Assembly (NCBI GenBank): GCA_900469475.1
Contig: UBXG01000019.1
Coordinates: forward strand, 1-64,000
Direction of reading: 5' to 3'
Length of the DNA: 64,000 bases
DNA from: Hyphomicrobiales bacterium
GTDB taxonomy: Bacteria > Pseudomonadota > Alphaproteobacteria > Rhizobiales > Rhizobiaceae
Part shown: positions 46,744 through 55,204 of the stretch, piece by piece
Layout: each line of letters begins with the position of its first letter
How positions within the stretch are numbered: position 1 is the stretch's first letter
Program-made: the position numbers and the translations under genes
The notes under the pieces: generated by a model
Databases searched by the model: none
Told to the model about the DNA's origin: nothing
The model's input: only the letters and a program-made list of their open reading frames with translations

Positions 46744-47133
46744 TCAGCCCTGGCGATTGAGCGAGAAGTGCCCACCGGTTTCGGAGGTGCAATTGAGCTG
46801 GCTGGGATTGGCCAGGAAGCAATTCACCTTCGATGATGTGCGCTTGATGTTCGAATAGAGGTTGATCTGGATCACGCCGGATGGATCGGTCGTATAGGTT
46901 CCCGAGGCCATCTGCTGGTTCGTGCCATCAGTGGTATGCGTTTCGAATCGGCCGCCATTGAAGGTCGAATTCAGGCCGTTCGAATCAGCCCAGCTTCCTT
47001 CCACCGAATTCATGCGCGGCTGGGAGCCACCCGGGTTCATCCCCATCGGCGGCGGTCTGGAGCCGCCGAAATCGACGCAGGCGGAGAGGGCCGCGGCGGC
47101 GGCAACGAGGGCAAGAACGGTTCTCATCTTCAT
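46744..47133 (-). CDS. omp10: Omp10-like outer-membrane lipoprotein
   Basis: A 129-residue lipoprotein. The lipobox L-S-A-C ends a signal peptide at residue 19. The mature part has G-S-W-A-D-S-N-G, F-N-G-G-R-F-E-T and the late K-V-N-C-F-L-A-N-P-S-Q-L-N-C-T-S block, close to Brucella Omp10 as I recall it. Omp10 is an alphaproteobacterial outer-membrane antigen of unclear function. A G-G-G-A-G-A ribosome site precedes the ATG. Two Cys in the mature chain probably form a disulfide. Confidence 0.85.
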   Translation of the reverse strand: MKMRTVLALVAAAAALSACVDFGGSRPPPMGMNPGGSQPRMNSVEGSWADSNGLNSTFNGGRFETHTTDGTNQQMASGTYTTDPSGVIQINLYSNIKRTSSKVNCFLANPSQLNCTSETGGHFSLNRQG

Positions 47134-47256
47134 AAATATCTCCCGCGAATGAAGGCGGTCTAAAGGCGTATCGGTTGCAAGGAAGATGCCGCGACCATCG
47201 GGCTAAAGCAAGACGCTCCAGGCGATCTGCTTGATTTATCTGGCTTGCGTAACAAA

Positions 47257-47283
47257 AATGCCCGCACGACTTGTGCGGGCATT
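47257..47283 (-). terminator. Intrinsic terminator after hss
   Basis: An 11-bp stem (47257-47267 with 47273-47283), five-base loop, then TTTTG on the minus strand, 31 bases past the homospermidine synthase stop. Confidence 0.85.
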
Positions 47284-47313
47284 CGGGTCTGGCATCAAGC
47301 TGACACGATACCC

Positions 47314-48765
47314 TCAGCGAACTAGAATGTTCCGGAACTGCCAGGGGTCTTTGGTGTCGATGTCTTCCGGGAAGAGGCCCGGACGGCCGTCGAGCGGGGT
47401 CCAGTCGGTGTAGTGACCTTCGACCGGGCCGAGATAGGGCAGTTGTACTTCGAGGCAGCGCTTGTAATCGATTTCGTCGGCTTCCACGATGCCGGCCTTC
47501 GGGTTTTCCAGCGCCCAGACCATGCCGGCGAGCACGGCTGACGTCACCTGCAGACCGGTGGCGTTCTGGTAGGGAGCGATGCGGCGGGTCTCTTCGAGAG
47601 ACAGGCGCGAGCCGTACCAGTAGGCATTCTTGGCATGGCCGTAAAGCAGCACGCCGAGTTCGTCGATGCCGTCTTCCAGCTCGTCCTCGTCGAGAACGTG
47701 ATGGACCGGCTGCGGCGTGCCGCCATTGCCGAACATCTCGTGGAGCGAGAGCACGGCGTCATTGGCCGGATGATAGGCGTAATGGCAGGTCGGGCGGAAA
47801 GTGACTTCGCCGTCCTTGTCGCGGACGGTGAAATAGTCGGCGATCGAGATCGACTCGTTATGGGTGACGAGGAAGCCGTATTGCGGGCCGGGGGTCGGGC
47901 ACCACGTGCGCACACGGGTATTGGCGCCCGGCTGCTCCAGATAGATGGCGGCCTTGCAGCCCTTCTTGTGCTTCTTGGCGTTCTTCGGCATCCATTCTTC
48001 ATGGGTGCCCCAGCCGAGTTCGGCCGGCTGCAGACCTTCGGAAATGAAGCCTTCTACGGACCAGGTGTTCCAGAAGACGTTGAGCGGCTTCGGATGCTTG
48101 GTGCGCTGCGTGTCGCGCTCGGCGATGTGAACGCCCTTGACGCCGACCTTCTTCATCAGCTTTGCCCAGCCTTCGCGATCGTGCTGATCCGGCTCTTCGA
48201 ACTTCAGGCCGATATCCTTGGCGAGATTGACGAGCGCCTGCTTGACGAACCAGGAGACCATGCCCGGATTGGCGCCGCAGGTAGAAACGGCCGTCGCGCC
48301 ACCTGGGTTCTTTTCCTTCTCCTTGCGCATGGTTTCGCGCAGGGCATAGTTGGTGCGGTCGGCGTTCTTCAGGCCCTTGTCGAAGTAGAAGCCGAGCCAG
48401 GGCTCGACAACGGTGTCGATATACAGAACGTCGAGCTTGCGGCACAGCTTGACCAGGTCGAGTGAGCCGGTATCGACCGAGAGGTTGACGCAGAAGCCCT
48501 GGCCGCCGCCTTCCGTAAGAAGCGGCTTTAGGAGATCCTTGTAATTGTCCTTGGTCACATGGGCCTGGATATGGCGGACGCCATGCTTTTCCAGGATCGC
48601 CAGGTGCTCGGCATCCATCTGCGGGTCAATGACGACCATCCGGCTCTTGTCGAATTTGAAATGGCGCTCGATCAGGGGCAGGGTGCCACGGCCAATGGAG
48701 CCAAAGCCGATCATCACGATCGGACCGGTAATTTCGGCATATACCGGATAGTTGTGTTTCGTCAT
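47314..48765 (-). CDS. hss: Homospermidine synthase
   Basis: A 483-residue homospermidine synthase of the bacterial type. The N-terminal Rossmann motif M-I-G-F-G-S-I-G-R-G-T binds NAD, and the long C-terminal half contains the family blocks T-C-G-A-N-P-G-M-V-S and H-P-A-N-D-A-V. It condenses putrescine units (or putrescine and spermidine) into sym-homospermidine, the main long polyamine in many rhizobia. The ATG at 48765 follows an A-G-G-A-G-A site; the longer frame is rejected. It ends at a strong terminator and stands alone. Confidence 0.94.
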   Translation of the reverse strand: MTKHNYPVYAEITGPIVMIGFGSIGRGTLPLIERHFKFDKSRMVVIDPQMDAEHLAILEKHGVRHIQAHVTKDNYKDLLKPLLTEGGGQGFCVNLSVDTGSLDLVKLCRKLDVLYIDTVVEPWLGFYFDKGLKNADRTNYALRETMRKEKEKNPGGATAVSTCGANPGMVSWFVKQALVNLAKDIGLKFEEPDQHDREGWAKLMKKVGVKGVHIAERDTQRTKHPKPLNVFWNTWSVEGFISEGLQPAELGWGTHEEWMPKNAKKHKKGCKAAIYLEQPGANTRVRTWCPTPGPQYGFLVTHNESISIADYFTVRDKDGEVTFRPTCHYAYHPANDAVLSLHEMFGNGGTPQPVHHVLDEDELEDGIDELGVLLYGHAKNAYWYGSRLSLEETRRIAPYQNATGLQVTSAVLAGMVWALENPKAGIVEADEIDYKRCLEVQLPYLGPVEGHYTDWTPLDGRPGLFPEDIDTKDPWQFRNILVR

Positions 48766-49031
48766 TCTTTTCTCCTTCGAAAGGCGGGACGCCGTTCGGT
48801 TCACGAAATTCAATTAGAGTTTACGCGAAAGCGCTGGCAGAGTTTGCGCGAAAACGCGAGGTGAGCGGCTCTAATCATAATTTGATGTCACAATAAAGAG
48901 CTGTTGAGGGTTAGCCGGGCAAAGTCAAGTGGAGGGCAACATACACGCCATATGCGACGAGTTTGTTGCCCTCAAGGTTGGTTTTCGCTGACATAAACGG
49001 AATGGGGCAGCAGGCAAGCGCCTTCCGCCGC

Positions 49032-49316
49032 TTAGGCCTTCAGGCCTTCCAACCCGTCGACGACGGTGGTGAGGGCGATTTCCTGGACTTCGTAAATGGC
49101 GACACCGTGGATCGTGAAGGGGTCGGCCGCGACATAGGCTTCAAGTTCCACCCGCTCGCCACGAGCGAAGATGACGCCGCCTGTGCGCGGTACCTTGCGG
49201 CCGGAAGCGAGGAACCAGCCCCTGGCATAGCCCTCCTGCACCCAGGCCATATGCGGCTGCATGTGCTTGTCGGCTTCGTCATTGCCCTTGAGGTAGGTGA
49301 GCGAGAGAATGAACAT
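49032..49316 (-). CDS. YciI-like protein
   Basis: A 94-residue single-domain protein of the YciI/YCII family. The conserved His in K-H-M-Q-P-H and the D-P-F motif (A-A-D-P-F-T) that define the family are present, forming a ferredoxin-like fold related to dioxygenases or muconolactone isomerases. Its function is unknown. It follows the aminotransferase gene by four bases, so it is the last gene of the pab-like operon, possibly a small accessory or detoxifying enzyme. Confidence 0.82.
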   Translation of the reverse strand: MFILSLTYLKGNDEADKHMQPHMAWVQEGYARGWFLASGRKVPRTGGVIFARGERVELEAYVAADPFTIHGVAIYEVQEIALTTVVDGLEGLKA

Positions 49317-49320
49317 GCAA

Positions 49321-49962
49321 TCAATTCCATAGGAGTTGTGCGCGGATCAGGCCGCGCAGGGAGTTTCCGACATAAAGGGGGCGATCTTTCAGGTCGTCGA
49401 GCCGGATGCGGCCGACGCGGGCCTTGCGCTGGCAGATGAGTTCGGTGCGCAGGACGCCGGCAAGCAGACCGGCCGATATTGGAGGGGTTCTGAGCAGGTC
49501 CGCGCTGTCCTCAAGGAAGACCGAGGTGATCGTTCCCTCGCACACCTCGTCCTTCTCATTCAGGAGCAGGACTTCATCGGCCTCGTCTGGCCGGCATTCC
49601 GCGCGGGCTGCTTCATAGATGCCACGTCGCGTGGTTTTAAAACGCAGCAGCTTGTCGGAGGAATCGAGCCGGGTCGCAGCGATGCGCAAGCGCCAGACGG
49701 TGTCAGGCAAAAGCGGGACAAACGGCGCCGTCGTCACTTCCGCTTGCCCTTCGCGGTCCAGAGTGAGGCGAACTCTCAAAGGTGCGGCAGCGCCGGCAAC
49801 CGCCTGTTCCAGTTTTCCAAGCACGTTCTTCGGGGCTGCAAAGCCTAAACGGCGGACGGAACGCTGCAGCCGCGCAAGATGCAGGCGCAGGCGCACGAAA
49901 CCGGTTTCCGGCTCGAAGCGCAGCGTCTCGATGAGGGAAAAATTCTCTACCGGTCGATCCAT
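49321..49962 (-). CDS. Class IV aminotransferase (aminodeoxychorismate lyase-like)
   Basis: A 213-residue PLP-dependent class IV enzyme, shorter than usual (about 270). The cofactor lysine is in R-F-K-T-T-R-R, the E-V-L-L-L-N segment matches the fold, and E-G-T-I-T-S-V-F-L is the typical E-x-x-x-x-N/S turn. Its start overlaps the pabB gene end by 16 bases (translational coupling), so it probably acts as the 4-amino-4-deoxychorismate lyase (PabC) making p-aminobenzoate for folate. It could have another amino-transfer role. Confidence 0.82.
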   Translation of the reverse strand: MDRPVENFSLIETLRFEPETGFVRLRLHLARLQRSVRRLGFAAPKNVLGKLEQAVAGAAAPLRVRLTLDREGQAEVTTAPFVPLLPDTVWRLRIAATRLDSSDKLLRFKTTRRGIYEAARAECRPDEADEVLLLNEKDEVCEGTITSVFLEDSADLLRTPPISAGLLAGVLRTELICQRKARVGRIRLDDLKDRPLYVGNSLRGLIRAQLLWN

Positions 49963-51107
49963 CTATCCCCCACGGCGAAGCGCGCCTTGAGGAGGCATTC
50001 CTCATATTCCGCTTCCGCCGTCGAATCGAAGACGATGCCCCCACCGACATTGAACACCGCGCGGCCGTCTTCGAAAAGCGTGATCGTGCGGATCGCCACC
50101 GAAAAGCGCATGGCTCCATCGGGCGAGATCATGCCGATCGCGCCGCAATAGGCGTCGCGCGGGCCGTCTTCGAGATCGTGCAGGATTTCCATCGCCCGTA
50201 TTTTCGGCGCACCGGTGATCGAGCCGCAGGGAAAAAGTGCGGTAAGGATATCGCGGATCGATATGCCCGGACGCAGCTTCGCCTGGACATGGCTGACCAT
50301 CTGATGGAGCGTCGGATAGGTCTCGATCTCGAAGAGCTTCGGCACGTCGAGTGTGCCGACCTCGGTGATGCGCGAGATATCGTTGCGCAGGAGGTCGACG
50401 ATCATACGGTTTTCGGCCTGCGTCTTTTCGTCGGCAAGCATGGCTGCGACGATGCGCTCGTCCTCGGCGGCATTTGCACCGCGCTTGGCCGTGCCTTTCA
50501 TCGGATGCGTCTCGATCCAGCCGTTCTCGTCCGTGCGGAAGAAAAGCTCCGGCGAGCGCGACAGAATGATCGGACCGCCGAGATCGACGAGTGCGCCGTA
50601 TTTCACCGGCTGCCGTTCGATCAGCGACCAGAAGGCGGCGCGGGGATCACCGTTCCATCGCGCATGGATCGGCATGGTAAGGTTTGCTTGATAGCAGTCG
50701 CCAAGGCGCAAATGCAGATGCAGCCTGTCGAAGCGCTCCTGATAGGTCTCGAAATTCCAGGCCGCTTTCGGCTCTGTCAGTAATTCCTGGTTTTCCATGC
50801 GCTTGGCTGGTTGGCAGAGCGGGTGGTCGCCCGCAGCAGGGCCGTCGAAAACGCCGAAGCAGAGCAGGGGCGTTTCCCTGTTCTCCTCGGCGAAAGGGAC
50901 GAGTTTTTCCTCGAAGAGATGGCCGGCGTCATAGGCGATATAGCCGGCAAGCCATTGTCCTTGCCGCTTGGCCTCTTCCATCCGATCGAGGGCATCGAAA
51001 AATTGCGCGCGTGTATGGGCGATAATGATCTCGGCCGGTTCGGCGAAGATCATCATCTGTCCTGTGCTGTCGTCCCTGAAGAGGACGTAGGGTATGGCAT
51101 CGACCAT
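49947..51107 (-). CDS. pabB: Aminodeoxychorismate synthase component I
   Basis: A 386-residue chorismate-binding enzyme. The lysine in H-P-M-K-G-T (rather than Ala as in TrpE) marks it as PabB. Other family motifs are A-E-N-R-M-I-V-D-L-L-R-N-D, F-P-C-G-S-I-T-G-A-P-K and G-A-I-G. With an amidotransferase partner it converts chorismate and glutamine to aminodeoxychorismate. The glutaminase PabA is not in the window. It is the first gene of a three-gene operon with the class IV aminotransferase and YciI-like protein. Confidence 0.92.
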   Translation of the reverse strand: MVDAIPYVLFRDDSTGQMMIFAEPAEIIIAHTRAQFFDALDRMEEAKRQGQWLAGYIAYDAGHLFEEKLVPFAEENRETPLLCFGVFDGPAAGDHPLCQPAKRMENQELLTEPKAAWNFETYQERFDRLHLHLRLGDCYQANLTMPIHARWNGDPRAAFWSLIERQPVKYGALVDLGGPIILSRSPELFFRTDENGWIETHPMKGTAKRGANAAEDERIVAAMLADEKTQAENRMIVDLLRNDISRITEVGTLDVPKLFEIETYPTLHQMVSHVQAKLRPGISIRDILTALFPCGSITGAPKIRAMEILHDLEDGPRDAYCGAIGMISPDGAMRFSVAIRTITLFEDGRAVFNVGGGIVFDSTAEAEYEECLLKARFAVGDRWIDR

Positions 51108-51164
51108 GCGCGGATTTCGATCAGGTTCTCGTTATATTGATTGTCAGGCTTTAGTTGTGCCTAC

Positions 51165-51338
51165 CGCAACCAGGCGTATGGCCCCTCACCCCAACCCTCT
51201 CCCCGCAGGCGGGGAGAGGGGATCGATCCGACATTGCCGCGCCATTCGCGCCCAAATGATGCGAAGGCTGAGCCGCGGCTCCTTCTCCCCGCATAGGCGG
51301 GGAGAGGGTTGGGGTGAGGGGCCATGCGCGCGGTTGCG
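51165..51338. repeat. Pair of palindromic intergenic repeats in inverted orientation
   Basis: Two 42-base arms (51165-51206 and 51297-51338) are near-perfect reverse complements. Each also begins a local palindrome (CCCTCTCCCCGC / GCGGGGAGAGGG). The CCCCTCACCCCAACCC-type core is a short repeat I know as widespread in rhizobial intergenic regions. It lies between pabB and pepF, where both neighbours are on the minus strand, and could act as a terminator or mRNA-stabilising element for pepF. Confidence 0.9.
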
Positions 51339-51383
51339 GCAATGGCAGACATGCCTGACCTGCTCCTACGAGCAGACGGGATT

Positions 51384-53228
51384 TCAGTTCTTATCTAACG
51401 CTTCCAACTCATCGATCAGCCCTTCGATCATCGACAGGCCCTTGCTCCAGAACGACGGATCGGTCGCGTCGAGGCCAAAAGGCTTCAGAAGCTCAGAGTG
51501 GTGCTTGGTGCCGCCGGCCTTCAGGAGCTCGAAATACTTGTCCTGGAAGCCCTTTTCGGCGTTCTGGTAGACCGCATAGAGCGAGTTTACCAGGCAATCG
51601 CCAAAGGCATAGGCATAGACGTAGAAAGGCGAGTGGATGAAATGGGGGATATAGGCCCAATAGGTCTCATAGCCCTCGGAGATCTTGATCGCCGGGCCTA
51701 GGCTCTCTTCCTGCACGGAGAGCCACAGCTCGCCGATATTGTCCGATGTCAGTTCGCCATTCTTGCGGGCGGTATGCACCTTGCGCTCGAATTCGTAGAA
51801 GGCGATCTGGCGCACGACCGTATTGATCATGTCCTCGACCTTCTGGGCGAGCATGGCCTTGCGTTCGCGCTTGTCGGTAGTCTTGTCGAGGAGCGCGCGG
51901 AAGGTCAGCATCTCGCCGAAGACGGATGCGGTTTCCGCCAATGTCAGCGGCGTCTGGCACATCAGCGCCCCCTGGCCGCCGGCCAGCACCTGATGCACGC
52001 CGTGGCCGAGCTCATGCGCCAGCGTCATGACATCGCGCGGCTTGCCCATGTAATTGACGAGGACATAGGGATGGGCCGACGGGACGGTCGGATGCGCGAA
52101 CGCACCGGGCGCCTTGCCGGGACGTACCGGCGCGTCGATCCATTCCTCATCGAAAAAGCGCTTGGCGATCGCAGCCATTTCAGGCGCGAAATTGCCGTAG
52201 GCCGAAAGAACCGTGTCCTTCGCATCGGTCCAGGGGATCAGTGCATTTGGCGTTTCCGGCAGCGGCGCGTTACGATCCCAGAAATTCATCTGCTCCATGC
52301 CGAGCCATTTGGCTTTCATCTTGTAATAACGATGCGACAGGCGCGGATAGGCGTCGCGCACGGCGGCTGCCAAGGCATCGACGACCTCGCGCTCGACGCG
52401 GTTGGCGAGATGCCTGCTATCGGCAATATCCTCGAAACCGCGCCAACGGTCGGAAATTTCCTTATCCTTGGCGAGCGTATTAGTGATCAGCGTGAAGGTG
52501 CGCAGGTTCGCCTTGAAGGTTTCGGCAAGTGCCATGGCCGCCTTGCGACGCACTTCGGGGTCCTGCTCCTGCAGCATGTTCAAGGCCACTTCCAACGGCT
52601 GCTTCTCGCCGTCGATCTCGAAGCGCAGTTCTGCCATCGTCTCGTCGAACAGTCGGTTGAAGGCGGCAGCGCTCGTCATCGACTTTTCCAGGAACAATTG
52701 TTCGAGCTTGTCGTCGAGCTGATGCGGCTTGTCCTTGCGCAGATCGACGATCCACGGGCGGTAGTGACCGGCGGTGGCGTCGTTCACCATACAGGCATCC
52801 ATGACTGCGTCGTCGATGCGGTTCAATTCCAGCGGAAAGAACAGCAGGTGCGCGGCGTAGTCCGTCAGCTTTGCCTGGACGTCGCCATAGAGCTTGCCGT
52901 TGGCCGGATCGATGGTGTTCGTGAAATAGGTGAGCCCGGCATAGGAGCCGAGGCGGCCCATGATATCGTCAAGCGCCTCATACTCCTTGATGGCGGCGCC
53001 GATGCCGGCATCACCCGATTTGGCGGCGGCTTCGGTCAGCTTGCCTTTCCACTTTTCCTCGAAGGCAATGGCCAGCTTGCGGGCCTTTTCGATGTCTCCA
53101 AGAAATTCCGGCGAGGTCGCGGACGGATAGAGATCGCTGAGCTTCCAGGCGGGCAGCTCGCCAAGCGCCTGGCCGGCGGCCGAGCTTGCGGAGAAGTTAA
53201 GAGAGTGGCGGAGCGAGGTCGGGCTCAT
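51384..53228 (-). CDS. pepF: Oligoendopeptidase F
   Basis: A 614-residue M3-family zinc peptidase. The H-E-x-x-H site is A-H-E-L-G-H-G-V-H, followed by the downstream E in L-A-E-T-A-S-V-F-G-E-M, all intact. It cleaves oligopeptides of about 7-17 residues in the cytoplasm, aiding peptide turnover. The ATG at 53228 is preferred (G-A-G-G-A-A upstream and family-like start); the longer frame adds 15 residues. It stands alone downstream of a repeat. Confidence 0.93.
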   Translation of the reverse strand: MSPTSLRHSLNFSASSAAGQALGELPAWKLSDLYPSATSPEFLGDIEKARKLAIAFEEKWKGKLTEAAAKSGDAGIGAAIKEYEALDDIMGRLGSYAGLTYFTNTIDPANGKLYGDVQAKLTDYAAHLLFFPLELNRIDDAVMDACMVNDATAGHYRPWIVDLRKDKPHQLDDKLEQLFLEKSMTSAAAFNRLFDETMAELRFEIDGEKQPLEVALNMLQEQDPEVRRKAAMALAETFKANLRTFTLITNTLAKDKEISDRWRGFEDIADSRHLANRVEREVVDALAAAVRDAYPRLSHRYYKMKAKWLGMEQMNFWDRNAPLPETPNALIPWTDAKDTVLSAYGNFAPEMAAIAKRFFDEEWIDAPVRPGKAPGAFAHPTVPSAHPYVLVNYMGKPRDVMTLAHELGHGVHQVLAGGQGALMCQTPLTLAETASVFGEMLTFRALLDKTTDKRERKAMLAQKVEDMINTVVRQIAFYEFERKVHTARKNGELTSDNIGELWLSVQEESLGPAIKISEGYETYWAYIPHFIHSPFYVYAYAFGDCLVNSLYAVYQNAEKGFQDKYFELLKAGGTKHHSELLKPFGLDATDPSFWSKGLSMIEGLIDELEALDKN

Positions 53229-53448
53229 GGGCGAAATTTCCTCTGCTTTTATCTTTCGGATCGTCCGATCCATTCGTGTCTAGTGGGCTGGAAAGGCCAC
53301 CGCAAGGCCTGATTTTCCAGCGCCGGCCGTTGATTCATAAGCGATTTTATATTCGTCATAATGATTAAAATGCGATGGTTTGGCAAAACTTCATGTTCAA
53401 GCCTTTCTGCGAATGTCCGCGTCAGGTTTCGCATGAAGTGAGGCACCA

Positions 53449-55029
53449 ATGACCGTTTACAATAGCGCCAAGGGAGGCGCGCAGATTCTCGTTGTTGAGG
53501 ATGATCCGATTCAACGCCGTCTGCTGAAGAATGCCATCGAGCGGCACGGACACGTTGCCCATTTGGCAGAAAATGGCCGTCTCGGCCTGGAGTTCCTGAA
53601 GCGTGGCCACGATCAGATTAATGTGATCGTGCTCGATCTCATGATGCCGGAAATGAACGGCATCGAGTTCCTGGGCGCTCTGAACGATATGGGCATCGAC
53701 CTGCCCGTCATCGTGCAGACCGGGCAGGGCGGCATCGATACCGTGGTGCAGGCCATGCGCGCCGGCGCCTTCGATTTCGTCGTCAAGCCTGTGTCGCCGG
53801 AGCGTATCGCTGCGTCGATCGCCAACGCCTTGAAGCTCGACCAGCGCGAGGCGAAGGCCCGCGCCGGGCGCAAGTCGCGCTCGAGCAGCATCTCCTTCGA
53901 CGACATCGTCTCGGCAAGTCCGGCGATGATGCGCGTGATCGATCTCGCCCATCGGGCGGCGCAATCGAGCATTCCGGTGGTGCTGGAAGGCGAATCGGGC
54001 GTCGGTAAGGAACTGGTGGCTCGCGCCATCCAGGCCGCCAGCGATCGTGCCGGCAAGCCGTTCGTGATCGTCAATTGCGGTGCGATCCCGCACAATCTCG
54101 TCGAAAGCATCCTTTTCGGACACGAGAAGGGCGCATTCACGGGGGCGACCGAACGCCATGTCGGCAAATTCATGGAAGCCGATGGTGGCACGCTGTTCCT
54201 GGACGAAATCGGCGATCTGCCGCTGGAAGTCCAGGTCAAGCTTTTGCGCGCCGTGCAGCAGGGCGAAATCGAGACCGTCGGCGCACGTGTCGCGCAGAAG
54301 GTCAATGTCCGGTTGATCTCGGCCACCAACAAGGATCTGATCGAAGAGGTCAAGGCAGGGCGATTCCGTGAGGATCTCTACTATCGCCTCAATGTCTTCC
54401 CGATTACGATGCCGGCCCTGCGCCGCCGCAAGGAGGACATCCCGCATCTGGCGCGCGCTTTTGCCGACCGGTTTGCACTGGAGCAGAAGCTCGATCGCCC
54501 GCTTGGTATCAGCAACGATGCTCTAGCTTTGCTGACGGCCTATGACTGGCCGGGCAATATCCGCCAGCTCGAAAACGCGATCTTCCGCGCAGTCGTTCTG
54601 TCCGAAGGACCGGAATTGCTCGATACGGATTTTCCGCAGATCGCCGCGCAGCTGCCGGGTTATTTCGCCGTCGAGCATCCGACTTTGGTTGTGGATAATT
54701 CGCATGCCTCGTCGGCTGGACTTCTGGCGGCTGAAAGAAGCGAGCGGATCCCTTACGGGGTTGCGCACGCATCGCCTGCAACTCCTCCGCTTGCTTCCGC
54801 CGATGCCTCGGCCGGTACTTCCGACAACGTCATCGTCAGCACGAACACCTTGGGCGATGTGAGAAAACTGGCGGATGTAGAGGAAGAATTGATCCGATTC
54901 GCCCTTAAATTCTATCGCGGGCAGATGAGTCAGGTGGCGAGAAAGCTCGGTATCGGGCGCTCAACTCTCTACCGTAAGTTGAAAGACTATGGCATCGACC
55001 CGGATGATCCGCAAAAAAGCGCGGCTTGA
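53449..55029 (+). CDS. Sigma-54-dependent response regulator
   Basis: A 526-residue NtrC-type regulator. The receiver domain (residues 1-130) has the acidic pair E-D-D, phospho-Asp in V-L-D-L-M-M-P, and the V-K-P lysine. The AAA+ domain (about 160-390) has Walker A G-E-S-G-V-G-K-E, the sigma-54 contact motif G-A-F-T-G-A and Walker B G-T-L-F-L-D-E. A C-terminal Fis-type helix-turn-helix (S-Q-V-A-R-K-L-G-I-G-R-S-T-L-Y-R) binds enhancer DNA. No sensor kinase is beside it, so it is an orphan in this window. The ribosome site is G-T-G-A-G-G before the ATG. Confidence 0.92.
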   Translation: MTVYNSAKGGAQILVVEDDPIQRRLLKNAIERHGHVAHLAENGRLGLEFLKRGHDQINVIVLDLMMPEMNGIEFLGALNDMGIDLPVIVQTGQGGIDTVVQAMRAGAFDFVVKPVSPERIAASIANALKLDQREAKARAGRKSRSSSISFDDIVSASPAMMRVIDLAHRAAQSSIPVVLEGESGVGKELVARAIQAASDRAGKPFVIVNCGAIPHNLVESILFGHEKGAFTGATERHVGKFMEADGGTLFLDEIGDLPLEVQVKLLRAVQQGEIETVGARVAQKVNVRLISATNKDLIEEVKAGRFREDLYYRLNVFPITMPALRRRKEDIPHLARAFADRFALEQKLDRPLGISNDALALLTAYDWPGNIRQLENAIFRAVVLSEGPELLDTDFPQIAAQLPGYFAVEHPTLVVDNSHASSAGLLAAERSERIPYGVAHASPATPPLASADASAGTSDNVIVSTNTLGDVRKLADVEEELIRFALKFYRGQMSQVARKLGIGRSTLYRKLKDYGIDPDDPQKSAA

Positions 55030-55204
55030 GAAAAAGCTTAACGTTTAGGCAAGCATATTTTGTTACCCGTCGTAAAGCACTTGTTAGTGCATCGTTCACC
55101 ATGTATGAAGGGGGCGACTATGTGTGGCATTTTTGCCATCGTGTCACCGCAATTGACAGCCATTTGGAACACGATGCGACATTGTCTGTCGGACGGGGAT
55201 CGAA

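Noticed and set aside
51165..51338. CRISPR-like array
   Set aside because: Only two arms in inverted orientation with no regular spacers; it is a palindromic repeat pair.
51774..53312. 512-residue plus-strand frame opposite pepF
   Set aside because: Antisense shadow; pepF shows an intact H-E-x-x-H site in the other direction.
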